From the NCBI GenBank assembly GCA_030603035.1, contig JAUVYQ010000151.1:1-6017 (forward strand): a stretch of DNA of 6,017 nucleotides, written 5' to 3'. Below the pieces are notes generated by a model that had not been told where the DNA came from, did no database searches, and saw only the letters and a program-made list of their open reading frames with translations. Within the stretch, counting starts at the first letter, position 1, and every line of letters begins with the position of its first letter. The position numbers and the translations under genes were made by a program. Shown here piece by piece: positions 1 to 4,430 of the stretch. This stretch comes from Phycisphaerae bacterium. GTDB lineage: Bacteria; Planctomycetota; Phycisphaerae; Sedimentisphaerales; SG8-4.

Positions 1-55
1 AACTTTGGCCCGTATGTTTCCTCTCGTCAAGTCGCTTCTTCGTTTCGTCGCTCAC
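1..55 (-). CDS. Partial ribbon-helix-helix (RHH) protein, N-terminus only
   Basis: The frame is open from a GTG at 55-53 to the left edge and shows 18 residues, MSDETKKRLDERKHTGQS. This matches the start of short archaeal RHH/antitoxin-like proteins, in which a beta strand ending in (I/V)-K-V-S is followed by -D-E-T-K-(K/R)-R-L-; that is family knowledge. The in-frame codons just before the GTG read N-I-K, which would complete the DNA-binding ribbon strand, but no ATG, GTG or TTG lies upstream before the stop. Either translation begins at GTG and shortens the ribbon, or an unusual start such as ATA (61-59) is used. A GGTGGT at 79-74 could be the ribosome-binding site and a TATA-like motif lies at 109-102. 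It follows the ATPase gene by 96 bases. Expected role: DNA-binding transcriptional regulator or antitoxin. The truncation prevents a firmer call. Confidence 0.5.
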   Translation of the reverse strand, partial: MSDETKKRLDERKHTGQS

Positions 56-101
56 CTTTATGTTTGGCGTTTTACCACCGCTACTATGGTATCCTCTGGT
101 G

Positions 102-109
102 TATTTAAG
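102..109 (-). promoter_or_regulatory. TATA-box-like element ahead of the left-edge RHH gene
   Basis: The minus strand reads CTTAAATA, close to the archaeal TATA consensus. It sits about 50 bases before the GTG start, so a transcript would begin near 80 with a leader carrying GGTGGT. An octamer, tatggtat on the plus strand, occurs on both sides of the box at 85-92 and 113-120, 28 bases apart, and could be part of an operator. This was read by eye and is not tested. Confidence 0.4.
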
Positions 110-151
110 TGTTATGGTATATTACCTCCAATCGAGGGTCGGGGAGTCCCT

Positions 152-919
152 TTACCTCACGATTACTAGTTTTCTAGTCGGGTAGTTCCCGAACGTGAAG
201 AACCCGAAAAAGCTCCCCGTCAAGACCCCCCGACCGAGCGGTAGACTGTCCACCGTTTCTTGGTGGACTCTCGATATCCGTCTTGGCACTAGGGATCCCC
301 GCAGGTAGATCCGGTAATTTATCTTGCCCAACGCCCGCCAGAAAACATCAAAATACTGCTGGGTCGCGGCGTAGAACGAGATTAGGGTCTTTCTGAATTC
401 CTTCAACGCACCGACAAATGCTTCGGTGTCCCTGAATTTTCCCTTTTCAGGAGGTGGGATAATCTCTTCAGCTTCATCTATGAACAGCGAAATGTAGCTA
501 CTAGCGTAATCCGCTGGGAACCGTTGGATTAAAAATCTGGCAAAGCCGACCCAGTAGCTTCTCTCTTTCTCAAATGGAAAATACAAGACATTCAATTTCC
601 CCACCACGCAGGCTTTTAAAAGGTCGTGGTAACTCGAGTTTATGATTTTGAGGCCGACATCGAGCTCCTTGCCGGTCGCATCGTAAAACTTTGGCCTGCA
701 CTGGAAGGCGATTATGTTAAGGTGGCCCGGGAACCTGAACTCCTGCCCTGTCTTGAGGCCCCGAAAAATGCATATCTCGTTATCAGAAATTCGCGAAGCC
801 AGCCCGTGGAGTAGCCCTGTCTTTCCTGAATCGGGCTTGCCCGTTATCAATGCGGACTTACCCCCGTGAGCTATATTCTTCTCTAAAATCTCTTTCAAAC
901 TAATATACTGGATACGCAT
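152..919 (-). CDS. HerA/FtsK-superfamily P-loop ATPase, possible DNA-packaging or DNA-transfer motor
   Basis: 255 residues. Walker A is GKPDSGKT at residues 27-34. Walker B is ISLFIDEAEEIIP at 143-155, with catalytic-type D148/E149. The stretch after it has the HerA pattern: a basic pair (FRK, 175-177), a strand ending in ATQQ (185-188, the sensor-like glutamine), then INYRIYLRG (200-208), matching the strand that ends in an LR pair in HerA proteins. HerA-family enzymes are hexameric DNA translocases; short viral relatives package genomes. At 255 residues this is far shorter than cellular HerA and lacks an obvious HAS-barrel, so a viral, plasmid or conjugation-like motor is more likely than DNA repair. 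There are no membrane segments. The ATG at 919 is preceded by a G-run, GGGGGG (929-924). A Zot-like or other P-loop class is a weaker alternative. Fold confident, role inferred. Confidence 0.8.
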   Translation of the reverse strand: MRIQYISLKEILEKNIAHGGKSALITGKPDSGKTGLLHGLASRISDNEICIFRGLKTGQEFRFPGHLNIIAFQCRPKFYDATGKELDVGLKIINSSYHDLLKACVVGKLNVLYFPFEKERSYWVGFARFLIQRFPADYASSYISLFIDEAEEIIPPPEKGKFRDTEAFVGALKEFRKTLISFYAATQQYFDVFWRALGKINYRIYLRGSLVPRRISRVHQETVDSLPLGRGVLTGSFFGFFTFGNYPTRKLVIVR

Positions 920-967
920 ACATTCCCCCCATCAATTGATTGTGTTACAAGTAGTAAAAAGTTAACG

Positions 968-987
968 AAAAAACAAAACCCCCGTAT
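968..987 (-). terminator. Possible T-tract terminator of the RHH/HNH unit
   Basis: Going down the minus strand, five G residues are followed by TTTT, G and TTTTTT. Archaeal intrinsic termination commonly needs only T-rich tracts on the non-template strand. The site is about 115 bases past the stop of the 27-residue gene and just before the ATPase promoter region, where a terminator would be expected. No strong hairpin precedes it. Confidence 0.3.
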
Positions 988-1040
988 AATTGCCCCTTTC
1001 GGCGATTGAAACCATAACAGGCGAATTCGGGTGGGCCAGA

Positions 1041-1054
1041 TGGGTTCAAAACCC
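1041..1054 (+). other. tRNA T-arm-like hairpin, possible tRNA-derived remnant
   Basis: The plus strand reads TGGGTTCAAAACCCG. It can be read as a T-arm with three G-C pairs plus one wobble and the canonical-style loop TTCAAAA (TTC-purine-A), or as a hairpin GGGTT-CAA-AACCC. The next seven bases (AAGATAG) have no matching 5' acceptor strand upstream, and no anticodon arm folds, so this is not a complete tRNA gene. It could be a tRNA 3'-end fragment of the kind tyrosine recombinases use as attachment sites, or chance. Confidence 0.25.
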
Positions 1055-1101
1055 GCAAGATAGAATATACATTCCGTCAGAAAAGCTCCCACCCCTTGTT
1101 T

Positions 1102-1185
1102 TTACCCTCCGAGGAACATGAAGCACACCAGCCTGACCACGGCCAGCATAGCCAGTATCGTAGTGCCGAGCCCAAGCTTCTTCAT
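1102..1185 (-). CDS. 27-residue hydrophobic peptide, single membrane helix
   Basis: Starts at ATG 1185-1183 and ends at TAA 1104-1102. The protein begins MKKLGLGTTILAMLA and ends CFMFLGG: two lysines, then a hydrophobic stretch over residues 4-25 interrupted by a single R18. This suits a small membrane peptide with the N-terminus inside. The start shares one base with the TGA of the HNH-like gene (TGATG). A strong GGAGG lies six bases upstream inside the last codons of that gene, so translational coupling is likely. Good ribosome-binding site, overlap and composition support a real gene, but the function is unknown. Possible roles, all inferred: small virion membrane protein, holin-like peptide or toxin-like peptide. 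The arginine inside the helix is unusual for a simple anchor. Confidence 0.6.
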   Translation of the reverse strand: MKKLGLGTTILAMLAVVRLVCFMFLGG

Positions 1186-1961
1186 CACAATCCTCCGAGA
1201 ATATCGAGCCCGTACAGGAGGCAGATCATGGAAGCGTTGAAGGCAAAATGGAATCGGCTAGGGCCAGCCACGGCCCGATGGATTCTGCGGGGCAGGGGAA
1301 CAACGTAAGGATGGGCAGGCGAGACATGATGGTAATCGACACGGCAGGACCAAATGTTTGGGCACAGGGGAATGAATCCCCTGGCTTTACGTTTTGCGTG
1401 TTGCCGAGCATTGCACAATTTGCCTTTTGGACTTTGACGATACTTTTTAGTGTAGCGTCGCATTTGTTCTTTGACATATGGACGTTGGTGATATTCTTGG
1501 CAATGCTTTTTGATTTCTGGACGTTGCCGATACAACCGATAATTTTTTTTGGCTTCGGGAAGTTGACGATACTCCCGCATATACCTCCTTGAGCGTACCC
1601 TTCCCTTCTCTTTAATCCCTGGACGCTGGTGATACTCTTTTAGATACAGCTTTCTGTGTGTTTTTACTTCTGGGCGTTGGCGGTATTTTCGTGTCCTCCC
1701 CTTGACTTCTGGTTGGCGTTGATATTCTTTTGCGCGTTGTAGCTCATACATATGCACTTCTGAGAGATGGTAGTGTTCGCGCGCATACCTTCGTTTTACT
1801 TCCTTGACTTCTGGGTGTTGGCGGTATAACTGTTCTTTTTTCTTGCCTTCAGGACATTGGCGGTATTGTTTCATGTATAGTCGCTTGTGCGCTTTAACCT
1901 CTGGCCGCCGACAATATTTCCTATTATATTGTTGCCTGGCTTCGGGATCTTTAAGAGGCAT
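1185..1961 (-). CDS. Tyr/Arg-rich PEVK-type repeat protein with HNH-like C-terminal domain
   Basis: 258 residues. Residues about 6-180 are degenerate repeats built on Y-x-Q-R-P-E-V-K followed by basic and tyrosine residues, very rich in R, K, Y and Q. The repeat proline (or its Ser substitute) lies at 20, 37, 50, 67, 84, 97, 114, 135, 148, 161 and 178. Residues 195-250 form a compact domain: C200 and C206, then VDYHHVSP (208-215), PYVVPLPRRIHRAV (218-231) and a final helix RFHFAFNASMICLLYG. H211/H212 and H228 have the layout of an HNH or treble-clef nuclease, though the middle Asn is not evident and the zinc knuckle looks incomplete. Similar repeat-plus-zinc-domain proteins occur in archaeal and phage genomes. 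The repeats probably form long basic helices that bind nucleic acid. The ATG overlaps the end of the RHH gene. Nuclease activity is inferred only. Confidence 0.7.
   Translation of the reverse strand: MPLKDPEARQQYNRKYCRRPEVKAHKRLYMKQYRQCPEGKKKEQLYRQHPEVKEVKRRYAREHYHLSEVHMYELQRAKEYQRQPEVKGRTRKYRQRPEVKTHRKLYLKEYHQRPGIKEKGRVRSRRYMREYRQLPEAKKNYRLYRQRPEIKKHCQEYHQRPYVKEQMRRYTKKYRQSPKGKLCNARQHAKRKARGFIPLCPNIWSCRVDYHHVSPAHPYVVPLPRRIHRAVAGPSRFHFAFNASMICLLYGLDILGGL
1428..1946 (-). repeat. Tandem degenerate coding repeat with 39/51-base spacing
   Basis: On the plus strand a degenerate unit (about ctGGacgttGgcGatattc) recurs with its GG at 1429, 1480, 1519, 1558, 1621, 1672, 1711, 1762 (degenerate), 1813, 1852 and 1903. 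Intervals are 51, 39, 39, 63, 51, 39, 51, 51, 39 and 51 bases, i.e. 17, 13 or 21 codons. Spacing is always whole codons and the unit encodes the RPEVK motif of the protein, so this is a coding repeat and not a CRISPR or noncoding array. Confidence 0.8.
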
Positions 1962-2079
1962 GCTTGTCTCGCTCGAGAAGGAGATTTATAACCTCGCTCA
2001 GGGTCACGGCGCCGAACTCCTTTTTCTTTTTGACCAGGGCAGAGTGAACCCCGTCCGAAACTTTGACGGTCTTATCCAT
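1951..2079 (-). CDS. 42-residue ribbon-helix-helix (RHH) DNA-binding protein
   Basis: ATG 2079-2077 to TAA 1953-1951. The protein begins MDKTVKVSDGVHSALVKKKK and continues EFGAVTLSEVINLLLE. The layout is classic RHH: strand T-V-K-V (4-7), helix one (about 9-21), a turn EFGA, then T-L-S-E-V-I-N-L-L-L-E as helix two. Short archaeal antitoxin-like RHH proteins have this K-V-S-D...L...K...G-A...T-x-S-E-V-I-x-x-L-L pattern (family knowledge). Such proteins dimerise and bind inverted repeats, often at their own promoter. GGGAG lies one to two bases before ATG, which is close, and a TATA-like box lies 31-37 bases upstream. Its last 11 bases overlap the start of the HNH-like gene, so the two are probably co-expressed. 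Likely role: autoregulator or antitoxin of the RHH/HNH unit, inferred. Confidence 0.75.
   Translation of the reverse strand: MDKTVKVSDGVHSALVKKKKEFGAVTLSEVINLLLERDKHAS
1984..1991 (-). promoter_or_regulatory. TATA-like motif inside the RHH gene, at leaderless spacing to the HNH-like gene
   Basis: The minus strand reads TTATAAAT, centred about 27 bases before the HNH-like ATG at 1961. That is the distance at which an archaeal TATA box gives a leaderless transcript, and no ribosome-binding site is visible before this ATG. The same bases encode V-I-N-L of the RHH second helix, so the match may be coding coincidence. Confidence 0.3.
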
Positions 2080-2083
2080 ACTC

Positions 2084-2100
2084 CCACAGGTATACTATGG
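2084..2100. promoter_or_regulatory. Near-palindrome between TATA box and RHH start, candidate operator
   Basis: The plus strand has CCACAG, five bases, then CTATGG; five of six positions pair. It covers the predicted transcription start. Its right arm is in the octamer TACTATGG (2093-2100), which recurs at 82-89 in the same position relative to the promoter of the other RHH gene. Confidence 0.35.
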
Positions 2101-2103
2101 GTG

Positions 2104-2120
2104 AAGATACTTATAATCTT
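2104..2120. promoter_or_regulatory. Promoter of the RHH/HNH unit, with TATA box inside an inverted repeat
   Basis: The minus strand has TTATAAG at 2116-2110, about 34 bases before the RHH ATG, predicting a start near 2087 and a very short leader. The box lies between the arms AAGAT (2104-2108) and ATCTT (2116-2120), a perfect 5-base inverted repeat with a 7-base spacer. It overlaps the last codons and stop of the integrase gene. An RHH dimer bound here would block the TATA-binding protein, a common autoregulation layout. Confidence 0.45.
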
Positions 2121-2928
2121 ATTTCCACGCGGGAAGAAATGGATGCACTTCAAAGATTTTCTTGTCGATCTCGGCTGGCGGGGTTTGGTTGTATATCATC
2201 GCGATGTTCAGCCCGCGAATTTTCCACCGTAAATATTCATAATTCAGAAGCAAATCCGTCTTGCCAGTGAGATTTGTAAAAAGAGCACGGCGGATCGAAT
2301 GAAATCCGAAGCCCTTTTGAAGATTAAGGTCTGCCTTCTTAACCATTCTCCAAAACAGATCGGCATACCCTTGGTCGGACTTGGACACAAAATCATATCC
2401 GGTAATATAATCCACGATTTCTTCTGGGATCAAATGAACACGCTCCCGCCCACCCTTAGCGGTATGAATCCGAATGGTCCCTTTGTCGAGATCGATGTCA
2501 GTTTCCGATGCTCTTTTAATCTCGATTCTTCTGAGACCATATATTGAGGACAAGGATAAACAGCCTTTTTCCTCAGAATCTCCGGTCTCTTTTATCGCCG
2601 TGATGAGCCTGACCATCTCATCCTGTTTTATTGTCGGCTGAGAAGGATTTTCTTCGATCGGTGGCGGATCAATTTCGAATGGGATTTTTTGGCTCTTAAA
2701 AAACGCAAACAACGCATAGTAGATCTTCCTTGCGGTATTGTCACGCATATTGTACAGGTTGGCCAGATACGCCCTAGCATCGGACTCGTCGAACTCATCT
2801 CTCTTCAGTGTCCCCAAGAACCTAGTGGCTTCTGGAATGTAGGTCCGTAATGTAGCTCGCTTGACCCTTGCGCTCTTCAGGTAGATCTCGAAGTCCGAGA
2901 GCAAGTCTTTGATCCTCTGGTCCTGCAT
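2119..2928 (-). CDS. Tyrosine recombinase / integrase (phage-integrase family)
   Basis: 269 residues from ATG 2928. This start is chosen over upstream in-frame codons because GGGGGAG lies at 2940-2934 and the 46-residue gene ends two bases before it. Residues 1-90 form the helical core-binding (SAM-like) domain: a helix near 5-20, then RATLRTYIPEATRFL. The catalytic domain follows a proline-rich linker (88-98). Catalytic residues visible: R133 in IYGLRRIEI, K158 in IHTAKGGRERVHLIP, H210 and R213 in GFHSIRRAL, W235 at the second-His/Trp position in YLRWKI, and nucleophile Y246 in IAMIYNQTPP. The full R-K-H-x-x-R-W-Y set is present, so the enzyme is probably active. The family performs site-specific integration or excision, or resolves dimers (XerA-like). 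In this context integration of the element is the likely role. No att site is proven here. Confidence 0.9.
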   Translation of the reverse strand: MQDQRIKDLLSDFEIYLKSARVKRATLRTYIPEATRFLGTLKRDEFDESDARAYLANLYNMRDNTARKIYYALFAFFKSQKIPFEIDPPPIEENPSQPTIKQDEMVRLITAIKETGDSEEKGCLSLSSIYGLRRIEIKRASETDIDLDKGTIRIHTAKGGRERVHLIPEEIVDYITGYDFVSKSDQGYADLFWRMVKKADLNLQKGFGFHSIRRALFTNLTGKTDLLLNYEYLRWKIRGLNIAMIYNQTPPAEIDKKIFEVHPFLPAWK

Positions 2929-2929
2929 C

Positions 2930-3070
2930 CTATCTCCCCCGGCGTTTTTTGCCCTTGCGGATTGTGTACCCACCTTTGACCTTCGTCACGGGTCTTCCCC
3001 TGGCCCATCGCCTAGCCCATCGCTTCTTCTTGAATGTTCTGCCGACTACGGTTCTTGCTCCACGTGGCAT
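2930..3070 (-). CDS. 46-residue highly basic small protein
   Basis: ATG 3070-3068 to TAG 2932-2930. The protein begins MPRGARTVVGRTFKKKRW and ends TIRKGKKRRGR. It has 12 Arg and 9 Lys out of 46, two Trp, and no Asp or Glu. GGTGA lies four bases before the ATG, the upstream gene stops 13 bases before it, and the integrase ATG is one base past its stop, so it fits the operon. Short Arg/Lys-rich peptides in viruses condense or bind nucleic acid; the repeated W-A-R spacing (WARRWARGR) also suggests an amphipathic RNA/DNA-binding or membrane-active segment. I recognise no family. Candidate roles, inferred: genome-condensing virion protein or a cofactor of the integrase (excisionase-like basic peptide). 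Confidence 0.65.
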   Translation of the reverse strand: MPRGARTVVGRTFKKKRWARRWARGRPVTKVKGGYTIRKGKKRRGR

Positions 3071-3083
3071 CGCCTCACCCCCT

Positions 3084-3497
3084 TCAGATTACCCCTAACC
3101 GCTTCTTTCTGGGCAGGTTGTCTGGCGGCTTTACATCGATCCCCTCAAGGCTCTCGATGCTCAGGCGTGGCTTTTCCTCCTTCATCCCGCGCCCGAACAG
3201 AACGGCTTCCTCCCGGGCCTTGCGGTTTTGGGCCCATGTCAGCAGGCTGATGCGGTTGGCAAAGTTTTCAATAACATCTCCTTTCGTCATCTTTCCGCTC
3301 AGCATCCTGAAACGGTCGGCTACGGTCCTGTGGTACACTAGCATCTCTGCTACTGCGTTGTTGCTCAAGTCCCCTTGGGTGTCTACGATCTCGGGGACAT
3401 CTTTCGGTATGCCGTGGGGAGTAGTCAAGAAATCCGTTATCTTTGGTAGCGCCCGCATCGCATCCGCTTTTTCTATATCGGTCTTTTTTTCAACCAT
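3084..3497 (-). CDS. Hypothetical soluble helical protein, 137 residues
   Basis: Starts at ATG 3497-3495, whose A is shared with the TGA of the upstream gene (TGATG). A TTG one codon earlier is possible but less likely, and GGGATGA just upstream supports the ATG. No family is recognised and no membrane segment or cysteine is present. The middle, residues about 45-100 (LSNNAVAEMLVYHRTVADRF, then a segment around ENFANRISLLTWAQNRKARE), looks like two or three amphipathic helices. The tail 109-137 is proline- and lysine-rich (KPPDNLPRKKRLG) and probably extended. It sits between a tail-anchored protein and a basic peptide in the same operon, so a structural or scaffold role in the element is possible. 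That is inference only. Confidence 0.7.
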   Translation of the reverse strand: MVEKKTDIEKADAMRALPKITDFLTTPHGIPKDVPEIVDTQGDLSNNAVAEMLVYHRTVADRFRMLSGKMTKGDVIENFANRISLLTWAQNRKAREEAVLFGRGMKEEKPRLSIESLEGIDVKPPDNLPRKKRLGVI

Positions 3498-3949
3498 CAA
3501 ATCATCCCTTGATACTTCATAAATACCGCGCTAATGATAACTACGAGTATTATGACGAATATCCATATTTTCTTTGGACCGCCTGCGACATTCATTTTTG
3601 TGACTAGATTCCTAGCGCCCCTCATTGTCACACCCTCATGCACCATGATGTCCGCCTCCTCCGCCGAAATCGCGTGGTAGGGGTTGAACTCCTCCAGCCC
3701 TATCAACTTCGGTGTTCCCCCATCCAGCTTGCAGAAGACACAATACCGCTTCGGTTTCCCGCGCCAGTTTTTCTCCGTGAATATTTTCTGTACAACTTCT
3801 TCCTTGTCGAGTTTCAGCGATTTTCCGTTATGGGTTATCTCCGATTTCATGTTGTCTATTGTTCCAAGGCCGTGTTCCGTTAGTTTTCCCTGCTCGATTA
3901 CCATCGCCTTGACTTCTTTCGGCCCGGAGTTACGGAAGGGGATAGACAT
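3497..3949 (-). CDS. Tail-anchored protein with CxxC pair, 150 residues
   Basis: Starts at ATG 3949 (MSIPFRNSGPKE). A GTG three codons upstream is possible, but the run GGTGGGTGA directly before the ATG fits a ribosome-binding site, and the upstream gene stops one base before. Residues 1-125 are soluble with C70-V-F-C73 (RYCVFC), a possible metal knuckle with only two cysteines in sight, followed by KLIGLEEFNPYHAISAEEAD. Residues 127-145 (KIWIFVIILVVIISAVFMKY) form one membrane helix preceded by P-K-K, so the N-terminal domain is expected on the cytoplasmic side or inside a virion. It shares a base with the next gene. No family recognised. Tail-anchored proteins of this size are common in archaeal viruses with membranes, which makes a virion role plausible. 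Confidence 0.7.
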   Translation of the reverse strand: MSIPFRNSGPKEVKAMVIEQGKLTEHGLGTIDNMKSEITHNGKSLKLDKEEVVQKIFTEKNWRGKPKRYCVFCKLDGGTPKLIGLEEFNPYHAISAEEADIMVHEGVTMRGARNLVTKMNVAGGPKKIWIFVIILVVIISAVFMKYQGMI

Positions 3950-3950
3950 T

Positions 3951-4373
3951 TCACCCACCCACGAATTGCGCCAATACTGCCAAGCCGATGACCCAGAACG
4001 GGAGGGTCTTTAGATTGAATATTTTACCAAATGAAGCAATCAAATTACCCCTACCATGATGTTGTCGATTCAACCCTCGCAACATCGGAATGTACCATGT
4101 TCCCCACTTGACATTTTCCAACGGATTTTGTATTTGATGTGAATTCTCGGCTTCCGTTGAAACTTTGGCGACGCTGGCGACTCCTTTCGACACCGCATTC
4201 CCTTCCTGGAATATCAGCATAGGGGAATCTTTGTAATTCTGGGTTGTGAGGATCCCTTTTTCCATGTTCAGATACGAACCACGGCCGTAATGAACGTGGC
4301 TCTCCCTAGAATTGATTTTCTTCTTGGCGATGGTGAAGTCCCGGCACAGGATCAATGCGCTTATTCCGCCCAT
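3951..4373 (-). CDS. Hypothetical protein with C-terminal membrane helix, 140 residues
   Basis: ATG 4373 to TGA 3951. First gene after a TATA-like promoter, with GGGGATGG immediately before the ATG. Residues 1-120 are soluble and polar, with an AKKKINSRESHVHYGRGSY segment and a Gly/Val/Ala-rich stretch (NAVSKGVASVAKVS). Residues 121-138 (LKTLPFWVIGLAVLAQFV) form a single C-terminal membrane helix ending in G-G. Its stop is one base from the next start, so it is coupled to the CxxC tail-anchored protein. I recognise no family. The pairing of two consecutive tail-anchored proteins downstream of a large surface protein suggests a membrane assembly, either a virion or a cell-surface complex; inferred. 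Confidence 0.65.
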   Translation of the reverse strand: MGGISALILCRDFTIAKKKINSRESHVHYGRGSYLNMEKGILTTQNYKDSPMLIFQEGNAVSKGVASVAKVSTEAENSHQIQNPLENVKWGTWYIPMLRGLNRQHHGRGNLIASFGKIFNLKTLPFWVIGLAVLAQFVGG

Positions 4374-4385
4374 TCCATCCCCATT

Positions 4386-4418
4386 CCGTTAATTTCTATA
4401 CCGTTAGTTATTATAAGG
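4386..4418 (-). promoter_or_regulatory. Promoter of the downstream small-gene operon
   Basis: The minus strand reads CCTTATAATAAC at 4418-4407, a TATA-like box centred about 40 bases before ATG 4373, predicting a start near 4387. The plus-strand hexamer ccgtta occurs at 4386-4391 and 4401-4406, with a shorter ccgtt at 4423-4427, possible regulator half-sites. The box begins 13 bases past the stop of the large surface-protein gene. Confidence 0.4.
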
Positions 4419-4430
4419 CTTACCGTTCTA

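Larger units (their letters stand above)
920..1101. other. Intergenic gap of about 180 bases before the ATPase gene
   Basis: No convincing gene is seen here. On the minus strand it holds a T-rich tract after a G-run (987-968, GGGGGTTTTGTTTTTT), which could end transcription of the upstream unit. It also holds a weak TATA-like stretch at 960-951 (TTTTTACTAC) about 38 bases before the ATPase ATG, and the G-rich ribosome-binding site of that gene. On the plus strand, 1041-1054 forms a tRNA T-arm-like hairpin. A 65-codon minus-strand frame starting at GTG 1092 crosses the gap and overlaps the ATPase start by 25 bases. It has no well-placed ribosome-binding site and I do not call it. Confidence 0.5.

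Noticed and set aside
993..1068. Complete tRNA gene on the plus strand
   Set aside because: Only the T-arm-like element is present. The acceptor and anticodon stems do not pair.
895..1092. 65-codon minus-strand frame starting at GTG, with a hydrophobic segment
   Set aside because: It overlaps the ATPase start, its GGAGGG is about 12 bases away, and it runs through the T-tract and T-arm-like hairpin. More likely intergenic, though not excluded.
1248..1592. 114-codon plus-strand frame with hydrophobic, repeat-like sequence
   Set aside because: It is the antisense image of the HNH-like repeat gene; its FWTL repeats mirror the RPEVK unit.
1428..1946. Regularly spaced repeats resembling a CRISPR or iteron array
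   Set aside because: Spacing is always whole codons (39, 51, 63 bases), the units are degenerate and they encode a coherent protein repeat. They are coding repeats.
2929..2973. N-terminal extension of the integrase by 15 residues
   Set aside because: It begins at a non-ATG codon, overlaps the 46-residue gene, and lacks the GGGGGAG that precedes ATG 2928.
3034..3522. 162-codon plus-strand frame
   Set aside because: Antisense to the 137-residue gene and part of the basic-peptide gene, with no ribosome-binding site or family resemblance; composition fits a shadow frame.
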